Source of the DNA: Bacteroidota bacterium
GTDB taxonomy: Bacteria > Bacteroidota > Bacteroidia > Bacteroidales > DTGW01
NCBI GenBank assembly: GCA_029572965.1
Contig: JAKPQD010000223.1
Span: 1-52,850 of the forward strand
Reading direction: 5' to 3'
DNA length: 52,850 nucleotides
Position 1 is the stretch's first letter. The number at the start of each line of letters is the position of its first letter. Both the position numbers and the translations under genes were made by a program. Shown piece by piece: positions 17,692 through 26,002 of this stretch. The notes beneath the pieces are model-generated. The model did not search any database and had not been told where the DNA came from. It saw nothing but the letters and a program-made list of their open reading frames with translations.

Positions 17692-19260
17692 CTATTTCCC
17701 AAAATACAGGTTTAGCCCTATAGCGCCTATCAAAGTGTGCTTGCCATAAGTTTCTTTGTATGCAATGGCGTTGCGGGTAAAGTTTTTATCAAAATCTTCA
17801 TAAGCTGAATATTCAATACCTGCGTTGATTTCTATCATTTCGTTGAGCTTGTATCTGGCACCAAAAGCTACGCTATGTGCGTTAAGCTCAAAGCCCATGT
17901 CTGATTGACAACCGGCAGCAATGCCAGGTTTTGAATACATATAACCGGTACTCAAAGCCAATTTTTCGTTAAGGCTATACTCAAAACCTATCCCGGCTTC
18001 AATACCATTGCCATCAAGGCTGTCCTGGCGTCCTGACCAGTTGGCTTGTTTGTCGAAGAAATAATCGCATGAAACGGAAACCAACAATTTTTCTATAGGT
18101 TTGTACGTAGCACCTAACGACAGGGTTGAAGGCATGTCTAACCTGTTTTTCTGGCCATTAGGAAATTTGGTAATTGGTGTTCCATCAGTGTTAAAACCTG
18201 TAATGAAATCTTTTTTGGTGTCATATTCCAGTTCAATATTGGCCTGATGGGTATATTTCAATCCAATGTTTAATTGGTCATTTGGCTTAAAATTGATAGC
18301 TATTACCGGGGCAAAACCCATACCTGTTCTTTTGGTATCAGCTTCCTGATCGCCAAGTAACATGGCTTTTGCACCATATTGGGCAGCTGCACCGGTAAAA
18401 ATAGCGTTTGCACTTGATATTGGAGTTGCAGCTGGATATCCTAAAGCTGTTAATGCCCCTTCCAGTTCAGCTCTATTGGTTGCCGAAATATAACCAGCAC
18501 CTTCTACCTGTGCAAAAGTCATTGCGCCAGCTCCGTTATCGATAAGGGCTTGACTTCCTTTAGCAGCATTGGTAAAGCTTGTGGCTGCACCCTGCATAAT
18601 AGCATCAGCTCTTGTCCAGTTATTGGGGTTCTTATAATAATTATATACTTCTATATTTCTCAAATAGCCTTTGTATGATTCAGAGGCATACACTAATCTT
18701 CCACCTACTGCAATTGAAAGCTGGTCGTTAATTTTGTAAGAAAAGTTGAGCTGGTAGCCATAAAATACTGAAGTTCCTTCAAAATGAATATCTGCCCTAT
18801 ATCCATTAACGCCTTGAGGAGCTAAGCCTGGCACTAAATCGGTAAGACCGTATTCAAAGGCTGGTAAGCCCTTGTCATAAGTTGCGCCGCCACCGCCGCC
18901 GGCAATAAAGAAGGCTCCTGAGATGGTAAATTTCTCAGTTTTGTATCCTGCATAAATACTGGGGAAAGCTGGGACAAATATTTTGCCGGTATAACTGCCG
19001 TCATTTAATGCAGGGTAAGTGCTTTTTATAGTCCTTTCCTGACTGATAACCTGGTTGTTTAACGAAACAAAAAGGCCGTTTTTGGGCAAAAAGTTTAAAG
19101 CAGCCGGGTTGTAATAAGTTGCATCGGCATCAATTACTGCATTTCGGGATAGCATACGTGCCCATTGTGCACTGTGGTTCGAGTTTGTTACAAAGTCGCC
19201 TGCAAATAATCGGGTTCCCATAAGAATAGCTGCAGACACAAGGAATGTTCTGGTTTTCAT
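17692..19260 (-). CDS. FadL/OmpP1/TodX-family outer-membrane transporter
   Basis: A 522-residue barrel with a signal peptide (AILMGTRLFAGDF). The conserved N-terminal plug reads NSNHSAQWARMLSRNAVIDADATYYNPAALNFL; the N-A-x-x-x-x-D-A-x-x-Y-x-NPA pattern is typical of FadL relatives. The later strands include YGYQLNFSYKINDQLSIAVGGRLVY and end in TLIGAIGLNLYFGK, a barrel C-terminus. FadL proteins take up hydrophobic compounds such as long-chain fatty acids or aromatics; the substrate here is not known. The gene is alone, with a hairpin upstream (19288-19310). Confidence 0.9.
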   Translation of the reverse strand: MKTRTFLVSAAILMGTRLFAGDFVTNSNHSAQWARMLSRNAVIDADATYYNPAALNFLPKNGLFVSLNNQVISQERTIKSTYPALNDGSYTGKIFVPAFPSIYAGYKTEKFTISGAFFIAGGGGGATYDKGLPAFEYGLTDLVPGLAPQGVNGYRADIHFEGTSVFYGYQLNFSYKINDQLSIAVGGRLVYASESYKGYLRNIEVYNYYKNPNNWTRADAIMQGAATSFTNAAKGSQALIDNGAGAMTFAQVEGAGYISATNRAELEGALTALGYPAATPISSANAIFTGAAAQYGAKAMLLGDQEADTKRTGMGFAPVIAINFKPNDQLNIGLKYTHQANIELEYDTKKDFITGFNTDGTPITKFPNGQKNRLDMPSTLSLGATYKPIEKLLVSVSCDYFFDKQANWSGRQDSLDGNGIEAGIGFEYSLNEKLALSTGYMYSKPGIAAGCQSDMGFELNAHSVAFGARYKLNEMIEINAGIEYSAYEDFDKNFTRNAIAYKETYGKHTLIGAIGLNLYFGK

Positions 19261-19287
19261 TTCTATTTATTGTTAAATTAATAATGT

Positions 19288-19310
19288 AAGCCACTTTAAG
19301 TGGCTTTTTT
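19288..19310 (+). terminator. Hairpin with T-run upstream of the FadL-type gene
   Basis: AAGCCACTTTAAGTGGCTT is a near-perfect palindrome followed by TTTT on the plus strand. It lies about 30 bp upstream of the FadL-type start. It looks like a terminator for plus-strand transcription but no plus-strand gene precedes it; in the FadL mRNA it would be a 5' hairpin. Confidence 0.4.
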
Positions 19311-19551
19311 GTTCTGGTTTAACATCAAATATAAATTCTTTTTTTAGAATAAAAAATTTTGTCTGAAAAAATAGGCATATTCAGATGTATGGTTAACAGA
19401 GAGAATGACGGAGCTTTAGTTTAATATTAGTGTCTTTCTTAAATTCAGCCTGATGTCCAAAAAATCCTTGCTTTAGGGGATATGCAGCATTTTCTTCAGG
19501 GTTATTTTTGTTTTGCTATATTGATTTTGTATTAACCTAAATAAATTAATT

Positions 19552-20283
19552 ATGAAAAACCATTTGAAATTTTTAGTTATGGCGGCTTTTACTGCCGTTT
19601 TTGTTTTTGCATCATGCAGTAAAGATGATGATGATAATAATACTTCTTCAACTGAGTATAAAGCTCCTTCCGTAGCCCATCAAAACTATGCTGTCGAGAT
19701 TCCTGAAGCTTTGGCTGCTAAAGTACAGAACGATAATTATCTTATGGGGCTTACCGGTGCTTTACAGTCTGTAAATTATCTTGCCCAGGCTTGTTTTGCC
19801 CAGTTTCCTATTGATACAAAAGAACTTGGAAACGCTTCGTCTAAGTCAAACAGCGATGGCTCTGTTACTTATTCAGTTTCTATACAGCAAGGGATATTTT
19901 ATCTGACGTATTTTTATTCTTCAGCGAAATCTTCATGGACTGCTGAGTTTCAATATACAGGAACAAACAGTAAAACGAAGATAGCTTATGTTGAGGAAAC
20001 CGGAAATGCCGGGAAAGCCGAATATTACTATGATTCTGGCAAAGTGGCCCTCAAATATTTCTGGACTGATGAAAAAACAGGCCAAAAAATTGTGGTTACA
20101 GGTTATGATGAACAGGGGAAAGTGGATTTGACCTGGAATATCGTTTCAAATGATGATAAGTCTGGCTCTATGAAAGCTTATGATGCTGCTAATGTACTTA
20201 TTTACGATATCACGTGGAAAGCTGATGGTACAGGAAGTTATACTATTAATTCTGAAGACGGCACTATTAAAGGGACATTCTAA
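19552..20283 (+). CDS. Hypothetical lipoprotein, 243 aa
   Basis: A lipoprotein signal (MKNHLKFLVMAAFTAVFVFASC, lipobox FASC) is followed by an Asp-rich linker (SKDDDDNN) that is typical of surface or periplasmic Bacteroidota lipoproteins. The mature part begins with a helical segment (IPEALAAKVQNDNYLMGLTGALQ) and continues with repeated beta-strand units such as GKAEYYYDSGKVALKYFWTD and DAANVLIYDITWKADGTG, like the edges of repetitive beta structure. No family recognised. Single gene with its own terminator. Confidence 0.75.
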   Translation: MKNHLKFLVMAAFTAVFVFASCSKDDDDNNTSSTEYKAPSVAHQNYAVEIPEALAAKVQNDNYLMGLTGALQSVNYLAQACFAQFPIDTKELGNASSKSNSDGSVTYSVSIQQGIFYLTYFYSSAKSSWTAEFQYTGTNSKTKIAYVEETGNAGKAEYYYDSGKVALKYFWTDEKTGQKIVVTGYDEQGKVDLTWNIVSNDDKSGSMKAYDAANVLIYDITWKADGTGSYTINSEDGTIKGTF

Positions 20284-20302
20284 TGTTTTTTAAGGTTAAA
20301 TG

Positions 20303-20335
20303 AAATGCCCGGCTAAGTCCGGGCTTTCGTTTTTA
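20303..20335. terminator. Terminator between convergent genes
   Basis: AAATGCCCGG, loop, CCGGGCTTTCGTTTTT: a GC-rich stem and T-run directly after the 243-aa lipoprotein gene and just before the end of the convergent Nudix gene. Confidence 0.85.
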
Positions 20336-20941
20336 TAACGAGATGAATTCGCTCAAAATCATGGCTGTTGCTCCCCATATCTTTTCATTTTTGTACAAAA
20401 AATAAGGTATTTCAACATTAAGGCCTTTGTAGTTTTTAGTTTCTTTCTTGATTGTATGAGGGTTATATATGTCTGCAACAGGTATTTCAATGCAATATGC
20501 AACTTCTTCTTTTTGAACCTGCCAATTAGGCTTTGATTCAACCCGCCCAATGTAAGGAAATACTTCATAATGGCTTACCGGAATAACTAAAGGCGTTAAA
20601 GCCCCTATAATATGTATTGATTCTTGAGGCACTCCAAGTTCTTCGTAACATTCGCGGATGGCTGTTTGTTCCAGTGTTTTGTCTGCATTGTCTTTTCTTC
20701 CGCCCGGAAGGCTTATCTGTCCTCCGTGAGGTTCATCTTTGTCAGTGCGCTTAATTAGTACTATGTGTGGTTGGCCATTCTCGGGAAACAATAAAATTAA
20801 TACTGCTGCTTTGGTCAATTCTTGTGTTACCTGAAACAAGTGCCGATGCGACGGGCTCATCTTCTGTTGTGCAGAAATACCGGGTAAAGGCTGTTTGAGC
20901 TTTTCTGCTAAATCTTCAATATATTTTTCAAAATTTCGCAT
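20333..20941 (-). CDS. Nudix hydrolase, CoA pyrophosphatase type
   Basis: Start ATG at 20941 (MRNFEKYIEDLAEKL). An upstream in-frame alternative start would read through the repeat and is rejected. The Nudix box is GGRKDNADKTLEQTAIRECYEELGV-like with the REcyEELG core complete. Upstream, LIKRTDKDEPHGGQISLPGG is the NudL/CoA-diphosphatase extension (typical UPF0035-like LxxR...hxGQ-haFPGG). The family cleaves CoA and its derivatives to phosphopantetheine and 3',5'-ADP. The length of 202 residues fits. It begins directly next to the inverted-repeat element at 20949. Confidence 0.85.
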   Translation of the reverse strand: MRNFEKYIEDLAEKLKQPLPGISAQQKMSPSHRHLFQVTQELTKAAVLILLFPENGQPHIVLIKRTDKDEPHGGQISLPGGRKDNADKTLEQTAIRECYEELGVPQESIHIIGALTPLVIPVSHYEVFPYIGRVESKPNWQVQKEEVAYCIEIPVADIYNPHTIKKETKNYKGLNVEIPYFLYKNEKIWGATAMILSEFISL

Positions 20942-20948
20942 TGTTTTT

Positions 20949-21101
20949 AAACACAGGGTCACGGAAACACAGAGAAACACAAATAAATTCTATTTTAAAG
21001 AATACCAGATGTTTAATTTGGAAAACCGATATAATTCAATTTTATGAAAATACTTGAACTACAGAAAAACTTTCTCTTCTGTGTTTTTGTATCTCTGTGT
21101 T
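20949..21101. repeat. Inverted-repeat element related to the GxxExxY borders
   Basis: AAACACAGGGTCACGGAAACACAGAG (from 20949) and CTGTGTTTTTGTATCTCTGTGTT (to 21101) are inverted relative to each other and resemble the arms around the GxxExxY gene at 14.9-15.4 kb. The 90 or so bp between them are AT-rich with no ORF. It may be an emptied or decayed version of that cassette, between the Nudix and thrH genes. Confidence 0.5.
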
Positions 21102-21105
21102 CTGT

Positions 21106-21705
21106 CTATAAATATTTTGAAATGGCGCTTTCCAGCTCCTTATAATTGTGTACCACTGGTAATTCAGGATAATCATCAATTACCTTCTGAGGAGGACAAT
21201 ACAAAATGCCATGATCTGCTTCTTTCAACATGCTAATGTCGTTGTATGAGTCACCAAAAGCAACAACTTCGTACTTTAGCTGTTTCAGGGCTTTTGTAAC
21301 TTCCCTTTTTTGGTCAGGTTGACGAAGGTTGTATCCGCAAACCATTCCCTTTTCATCAACAGACAGGTAGTTGCAGAAAAGTAAAGGATATTTAAGCTGC
21401 TTCATCAATGGGCTGGCAAACTCGGTAAAAGTGTCAGAAACAATGGCTATTTGGCTTTTGCTCCTGATTTTATCAAGCATTTCCAATGCTCCTGGCAGTG
21501 GTTCAATTTTTGAAATAACATCCTGGATATCTTTTAATGTGATGTTGCGTTCTTTCAAGATTTTAATCCTGTGCTTCATCAATACATCGTAATCACTGAT
21601 GTCGCGGGTGGTGAGCTTTAATTCTTCAATACCGGTAATGCGTGCAACGTTGACCCACACTTCAGGAACCCATACTCCCTCTAAATCTGAACAGAAAAAT
21701 ACCAT
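21106..21705 (-). CDS. thrH: ThrH, phosphoserine phosphatase / homoserine phosphotransferase
   Basis: A 199-residue HAD-superfamily protein. Motif I is FCSDLEGVW: ThrH has D-x-E in place of the usual DxDGT. Motif II is AIVSDTF, the motif III lysine is in QPDQKREV, and motif IV is VAFGDSYNDISM. In Pseudomonas ThrH dephosphorylates phosphoserine and can pass the phosphate to homoserine, supplying phosphohomoserine for threonine synthase. It starts 5 bp after the end of thrC, so the two form an operon. That context supports a role in threonine synthesis, perhaps replacing or adding to ThrB. Confidence 0.9.
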   Translation of the reverse strand: MVFFCSDLEGVWVPEVWVNVARITGIEELKLTTRDISDYDVLMKHRIKILKERNITLKDIQDVISKIEPLPGALEMLDKIRSKSQIAIVSDTFTEFASPLMKQLKYPLLFCNYLSVDEKGMVCGYNLRQPDQKREVTKALKQLKYEVVAFGDSYNDISMLKEADHGILYCPPQKVIDDYPELPVVHNYKELESAISKYL

Positions 21706-21710
21706 GGCTG

Positions 21711-23072
21711 TTATCTCTTTAATAAATATGTCTTAAATGCTTCGTAATTGTTTGGCATGTCAGTCATTTCCTCGGTTTTGTTGTCGAGTTGCGAAAGACT
21801 GGCGGGGAGTTCAGGCTCAATGTTGAGAATTGACTTAATCTCTTGTGGAAACTTAGCAGGATGTGCGGTTTCTAATGTTACTGTCAACTGGTAAGGGTTT
21901 TTATATGAAGGATTTTCAGCATAAAAATCATGCAACCCCTTCCATCCAACAGCTCCGTGTGGTTCTAAAAGTAGATTGTAGCTGTTATAAGCTTCACGTA
22001 TGGTTTGACGTGTAGCTTCGTCAGTCACACTGAAGGCTGTCATGTCGTTTTTGAGCTTTGCAACATCAGGTTCTTTCAGGATATTGCCTTTTTCGTCCAT
22101 TTGTCCGCCATAAAGCGTAATGATACGGGCCATGTTGCTTGGATGGCCAACGTTCATAGCGCTTGAAATACAGTTGCGCGATGGCTCGATAGTTTTGTAT
22201 GACCCGCTACGGAAATAAACCGGGACTTCGTCGTTTTCATTGGTAGCAATAACAAACTTCTCAACAGGTAATCCCATGTGTTTGGCAAGGATACCGCCCA
22301 TGAGGTCGCCAAAATTCCCTGAAGGTACCGAGAATATTATCTTATCATCTGCATTGGATGCCAATTGTGACCATGCCCAAAAATAATAAACACTTTGTGG
22401 AATCAAACGACCTATGTTTATTGAGTTGGCGGAAGACAGGTCGAGTTTTTGCAAGTCTTTGTCTGCAAAAGCTTTTTTTACCATCGCCTGGCAATCGTCA
22501 AACTTGCCATCTAAAGCTATTACAGAAATGTTTTTGTGCAGTGTGGTCATTTGTTTGCGCTGACGGTCTGTAACCTCCGTTTTTGGAAACAAAATAACTA
22601 CTTCAATATTGTCTAACCCATAAAATGCATTGGCTATAGCGCTTCCTGTGTCGCCTGATGTAGCAGTAAGGATAAGCATTTTGCGGTTATCCTTCTTCAG
22701 GAAGTACTGTATCATGCGCCCCATCATACGAGCAGCAAAGTCTTTGAAAGAAGCAGTAGGGCCTCTGTCAAGGCGCATGATGTAGTTGCGGTCATAAACC
22801 TGTTCCAGCGGAACATCAAAGTTGTAAGCATCCTTGGCAAGTGCAAACAGGTCTGCTTCTGGTATTTCGCCCTGGAGGAAGTTGTTGATGACGGTATATG
22901 CTATTTCAAAATAGTTCTTTTCGGAAAAACCCCAAATCACGTCTTTGCTGAGTGTTGGAATATAGTTGGGGATGTAAAGCCCTTTGTCGGGGGCTTGTCC
23001 GGCAATCAATGCTTCGCGAAATGATACACTTGGCGAACAATGGTTTGTTGAGTAGTATTCGATTTTTGACAT
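21711..23072 (-). CDS. thrC: Threonine synthase
   Basis: A 453-residue PLP enzyme. The N-terminal domain opens IEYYSTNHCSPSVSFREALIAG, the form used by the bacterial ThrC-1 group. The PLP lysine lies in RGPTASFKDFAARMMG, and the phosphate-binding loop is TATSGDTGSAIANAF, with SVPSGNFGDLMGG later. It converts O-phosphohomoserine to threonine and phosphate. ThrH follows almost directly. A weak AT-rich promoter region separates it from the divergent dehydrogenase gene at 23254. Confidence 0.95.
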   Translation of the reverse strand: MSKIEYYSTNHCSPSVSFREALIAGQAPDKGLYIPNYIPTLSKDVIWGFSEKNYFEIAYTVINNFLQGEIPEADLFALAKDAYNFDVPLEQVYDRNYIMRLDRGPTASFKDFAARMMGRMIQYFLKKDNRKMLILTATSGDTGSAIANAFYGLDNIEVVILFPKTEVTDRQRKQMTTLHKNISVIALDGKFDDCQAMVKKAFADKDLQKLDLSSANSINIGRLIPQSVYYFWAWSQLASNADDKIIFSVPSGNFGDLMGGILAKHMGLPVEKFVIATNENDEVPVYFRSGSYKTIEPSRNCISSAMNVGHPSNMARIITLYGGQMDEKGNILKEPDVAKLKNDMTAFSVTDEATRQTIREAYNSYNLLLEPHGAVGWKGLHDFYAENPSYKNPYQLTVTLETAHPAKFPQEIKSILNIEPELPASLSQLDNKTEEMTDMPNNYEAFKTYLLKR

Positions 23073-23210
23073 GTGAAACTAAAATTTTAGCCCTGCAAAA
23101 TAAATGAATTTCCTGTTATTCAGGTGACATTAAATATAAAATGATTTTTTGTATTTAAAGAAACAATAGCCAATTTCAATATTCTATCGCCAATCATCAA
23201 TAAAAATGAG

Positions 23211-23218
23211 TACCTTTG
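23211..23218 (+). promoter_or_regulatory. -7 box (TAnnTTTG) before the carboxynorspermidine dehydrogenase gene
   Basis: TACCTTTG followed by CA, 35 bp before the ATG at 23254. It matches the Bacteroidota -7 consensus; no clear -33 TTG is seen. Confidence 0.5.
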
Positions 23219-23253
23219 CAGTTTAATGTAAACTTTTTAAATAAAGAAAGTTA

Positions 23254-24447
23254 ATGAGTAAAGTATTGATTATCGGGGCTGGCGGTGTTGGGACCGTTGT
23301 AGCCCATAAGGTAGCTCAGGTAAAAGACGTTTTTACCGACATTATGCTGGCTAGCCGCACCAAATCAAAGTGCGATGCCATTGCCAAAGCTATTGGCGAC
23401 AGCCGTATCAAAACTGCTGCTGTCGATGCCGAAAATGTCCCACAATTGATTGAGCTTATCAATAGCTTTAAACCTGACATGGTCATCAACGTGGCTCTTC
23501 CTTACCAGGATTTGACCATCATGGATGCATGCCTGGCTACAAAAACCTCTTACCTCGATACGGCCAACTACGAGCCAAAAGAAGAGGCTAAGTTTGAGTA
23601 TAGCTGGCAATGGGCTTATCAGGAAAAATTTAAACAAGCAGGTATTACTGCTATTCTCGGATGTGGTTTTGATCCGGGCGTTACGAGCGTTTTTACGGCT
23701 TATGCTGCCAAACATCATTTTGATGAAATTCAGTACTTAGATATTGTTGACTGTAACGCAGGCGACCATGGCAAAGCTTTTGCCACAAATTTTAACCCGG
23801 AAATAAATATCCGCGAGGTAACCCAAAAAGGTAAATACTGGGAAAATGGCAAATGGGTTGAAACTCAGCCTCACGAAATACACAAACCTCTCAATTATCC
23901 CGGGATTGGACCTAAGGAATCGTATTTAATATATCACGAAGAGCTTGAGTCATTGGTCAAAAACTTTCCAACCCTTAAACGTGCCCGTTTTTGGATGACT
24001 TTTGGCCAGGAATACCTGACACACCTGCGTGTTATCCAAAACATTGGCATGGCCCGGATTGATCCGGTTATGTACAATGGTGTAGAGATTGTTCCTATCC
24101 AGTTTTTGAAAGCAGTACTGCCAAATCCCGGTGATTTGGGCGAAAACTATAAAGGATGGACTTCTATTGGCTGCCGTATCCGCGGTTTGAAAGATGGAAA
24201 AGAAAAGACGTATTATGTTTACAATAACTGTAGCCACGAAGAAGCTTATAAAGAAACCGGTACACAGGGTGTAAGTTATACAACAGGTGTTCCGGCTATG
24301 ATTGGCGCTATGATGTATCTTAAAGGCTTATGGAAAAAGCCCGGCGTGTTTAATGTTGAGGAATTTGACCCGGATCCTTTCATGGAAGCACTGAATAAAC
24401 ATGGCCTCCCTTGGGTAGAAGTGCATAATGGCGACTTGGAACTATAG
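23254..24447 (+). CDS. Carboxynorspermidine dehydrogenase (saccharopine dehydrogenase family)
   Basis: A 397-residue protein. The N-terminal Rossmann motif is VLIIGAGGVGTVVAHKVAQ, followed by MLASRTKSKCDAIAKAI (NADP-type). The body has NVALPYQDLTIMDACLATKTSYLDTANYEP, GCGFDPGVTSVFTAYAAKHHFDEI and a C-terminal GVPAMIGAMMYLKG. This is the carboxynorspermidine/carboxyspermidine dehydrogenase branch of the saccharopine dehydrogenase family: it condenses aspartate semialdehyde with diaminopropane or putrescine using NADPH. The product is the substrate of NspC at 7051. A true lysine-pathway saccharopine dehydrogenase is less likely, given the presence of nspC. It is followed by a terminator. Confidence 0.9.
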   Translation: MSKVLIIGAGGVGTVVAHKVAQVKDVFTDIMLASRTKSKCDAIAKAIGDSRIKTAAVDAENVPQLIELINSFKPDMVINVALPYQDLTIMDACLATKTSYLDTANYEPKEEAKFEYSWQWAYQEKFKQAGITAILGCGFDPGVTSVFTAYAAKHHFDEIQYLDIVDCNAGDHGKAFATNFNPEINIREVTQKGKYWENGKWVETQPHEIHKPLNYPGIGPKESYLIYHEELESLVKNFPTLKRARFWMTFGQEYLTHLRVIQNIGMARIDPVMYNGVEIVPIQFLKAVLPNPGDLGENYKGWTSIGCRIRGLKDGKEKTYYVYNNCSHEEAYKETGTQGVSYTTGVPAMIGAMMYLKGLWKKPGVFNVEEFDPDPFMEALNKHGLPWVEVHNGDLEL

Positions 24448-24471
24448 AAAGAAAATATTGACTTAATATTT

Positions 24472-24510
24472 ACTCCCGACGATGCAATGGCATTTTCGGG
24501 AGTTTTTGTT
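24472..24510 (+). terminator. Terminator of the dehydrogenase gene
   Basis: ACTCCCGA, loop of 16, TCGGGAGT followed by TTTTTGTTT. Clear Rho-independent form, 25 bp after the stop. Confidence 0.88.
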
Positions 24511-24518
24511 TGAGTGCA

Positions 24519-24558
24519 CTTCATTGTGTTGTTTCTTCGAAAGAACAACACAATGAAG
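24519..24558. repeat. 40-bp near-perfect inverted repeat
   Basis: CTTCATTGTGTTGTT and AACAACACAATGAAG are exact complements around TCTTCGAAAG. No T-run follows on either strand, so it is not a typical terminator. It lies between the host terminator and the left edge of the integrated element. Confidence 0.6.
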
Positions 24559-24600
24559 CTTAAAAAACACCTTCGCCCTAAAGGGCTTCGATAAGCGAAA

Positions 24601-24626
24601 GCGGAGAGAGTGGGATTCGTAACCCC
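24601..24626 (-). other. Candidate left attachment site: tRNA-Ser-like 3' end
   Basis: On the minus strand it reads GGTTACGAATCCCACTCTCTCCGC. CGAATCCC and CTCTCCGC occur in the same order, 3 bases apart, at the 3' end of tRNA-Ser(GGA) at 45634-45656 (16 of 19 bases identical). The fragment would pair with a GTGGG T-stem and a GGAGAGA acceptor, not with the tRNA-Ser at the right end, so it is not a clean duplicate and may come from a different tRNA-Ser. A GCCC/GGGC hairpin and T-run follow on the minus strand (24563-24586). Only the 3' end is present; no tRNA body. Confidence 0.42.
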
Positions 24627-24670
24627 TTAATAACTCCTTATTTTTCAATATTTTATAACCTTACGAAATT

Positions 24671-24691
24671 TTTACTCACCGAATTACTCAC
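24671..24691 (+). repeat. Arm-type repeat, left copy
   Basis: TTTACTCACCGAATTACTCAC: two ACTCAC units in direct repeat, 12 bp apart. It matches 45511-45531 at 20 of 21 bases. Confidence 0.6.
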
Positions 24692-24843
24692 TATTGTTTT
24701 GAAGCAATTTGGCTGCAAATCGTATTACAATATTACAACTTTTGAGGGACTTTTGAAAGTAAAGCAGACTATTTTTTGAACTGGATAACAGAATAGTTAA
24801 GGGTTGTAAGCGTGTTCTATCTTGGTTTTTAAGAAAGAATACA

Positions 24844-25065
24844 CTAACTGACCAAAAGCGGTTGAACCTGTTCTGCATCCATGCCTGTGAACTGGCAAAA
24901 CTCATAAATAGTAACAAAATGATGCTGTTCTTTATCGAGTTGCTGCCGTATCTGCTTTAGCAGGTTTCTACTGAACTTTTCAGAACGTCCGGTTATGGTC
25001 ATTACATCTTTCGGATATATTACAATCCTTTTTGTCATGCCCTGGTATAAAATTATGCTGGCCAT
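24844..25065 (-). CDS. Small HTH-like element protein, 73 aa
   Basis: A short basic protein whose core, TKRIVIYPKDVMTITGRSEKFSRNLL followed by HFVTIYEFCQFTGMDAEQVQP, looks like two small helix-turn-helix units. I recall similar 60-70 residue proteins at the ends of Bacteroidota integrated elements; no function is established to my knowledge. A regulator or recombination directionality factor is plausible. An internal Met (start 25038, MTKRIVIYP) is a likely alternative start. The sequence just upstream holds a 22-bp tandem repeat that may be its operator. Confidence 0.6.
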   Translation of the reverse strand: MASIILYQGMTKRIVIYPKDVMTITGRSEKFSRNLLKQIRQQLDKEQHHFVTIYEFCQFTGMDAEQVQPLLVS

Positions 25066-25107
25066 AGCTTTACCATGACTTTAATATGGCTTTACTATGA
25101 CTTTGAT
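25064..25107. repeat. 22-bp tandem repeat upstream of the small HTH gene
   Basis: ATAGCTTTACCATGACTTTAAT is followed directly by ATGGCTTTACTATGACTTTGAT (19 of 22 identical). It overlaps the first codon of the minus-strand small gene and lies in the divergent promoter region of the 249-residue protein gene; two helical turns per unit suits an operator or iteron. Confidence 0.55.
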
Positions 25108-25250
25108 ACGAAGATACACAGTTTAACGGAAATAAGCGGAAGTAATCGGCAAATTATGCCCTTACGTGGCTGCATGTGTACTATTTACAGGTATTTTAAT
25201 GTAATGTTGCTGATAATTAACTTTTGTTCAACCCATTAAAATTGTAAATT

Positions 25251-26000
25251 ATGGCTAATCAGAAAGGAATTATCAAAATAGAAGGTACTGTAGGCGGAAT
25301 GACCTTCTACAAAAAGGATGGCGAATACCTCGTCAAAGAAAAAAGCAGCATTTCGGCTGATAAAATTGCAAAAGACCCAGCATTTGCACGAACTCGTGAG
25401 AATAATGCCGAGTTTGGGGCTGCCGGAACTGCCGGAAAAGTATTGCGTGATGCATTGCGAAATATGATGTTAAATGCTTCCGATACGCTTGTAACATCGA
25501 GGGTAACGCAATTAATGACCGATGAGCTTAAATTGGATGTAACCAGCGTAAGGGGTAAGCGTTTACCTGCTAATGGTTTGGCATTGGCTACAGGAAAAGC
25601 CTTGTTAAAGGGCTTCAATTTCAATGCAAATTCGATGTTAAGTGGCGTGTTGTTCAAACCCTATACGGTTGTTACTGCAACGGGTGTAATAACAATCACA
25701 GGCTTAAACCCTGCTACTGATATTGCCGCCCCAGCCGGAGCAACTCACATGAGTATCACTGGCGGTATGGCGAACGTCAACTTTGCAACTGGGGTTTGGG
25801 CTGCAAGCCTTACCAACGTTCAAAACCTTGCCTTAAATGCGGCTGCTGCAACCGTAACATTGACACCAACGGCTGTTCCTGCCGGAACGGGTATTAAAGT
25901 ACACCTGTTGAAAATTGAGTTTTTCCAGCTCTTAAATGGGGTTCAATATCCGTTAAAGAATGGTTCTTTCAATGCTTTGGCAGTTGTTGAGGTTGCATAA
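25251..26000 (+). CDS. Conserved element protein of unknown function, 249 aa
   Basis: The N-terminus reads ANQKGIIKIEGTVGGMTFYKKDGEYLVKEKSSISADKIA-like, followed by FARTRENNAEFGAAGTAGKVLRDALRNMM. I recognise this as a family found in many Bacteroidota genomes on phage- or integrase-linked elements, with no assigned function that I know of. The C-terminal half is rich in Ala, Thr, Val and Gly and predicted beta (TGVITITGLNPATD). There is no signal peptide. Two small membrane proteins follow without gaps. A structural (coat-like) role is a guess from gene order and composition. Confidence 0.72.
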   Translation: MANQKGIIKIEGTVGGMTFYKKDGEYLVKEKSSISADKIAKDPAFARTRENNAEFGAAGTAGKVLRDALRNMMLNASDTLVTSRVTQLMTDELKLDVTSVRGKRLPANGLALATGKALLKGFNFNANSMLSGVLFKPYTVVTATGVITITGLNPATDIAAPAGATHMSITGGMANVNFATGVWAASLTNVQNLALNAAAATVTLTPTAVPAGTGIKVHLLKIEFFQLLNGVQYPLKNGSFNALAVVEVA

Positions 26001-26002
26001 TC

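Noticed and set aside
23254-24447. Saccharopine dehydrogenase of lysine metabolism
   Set aside because: The family contains carboxynorspermidine dehydrogenases, and nspC, the next enzyme of that route, is in the same window.
25064-25107. Replication iterons of a plasmid
   Set aside because: Only two units and no adjacent initiator gene; an operator for the small HTH protein is simpler.
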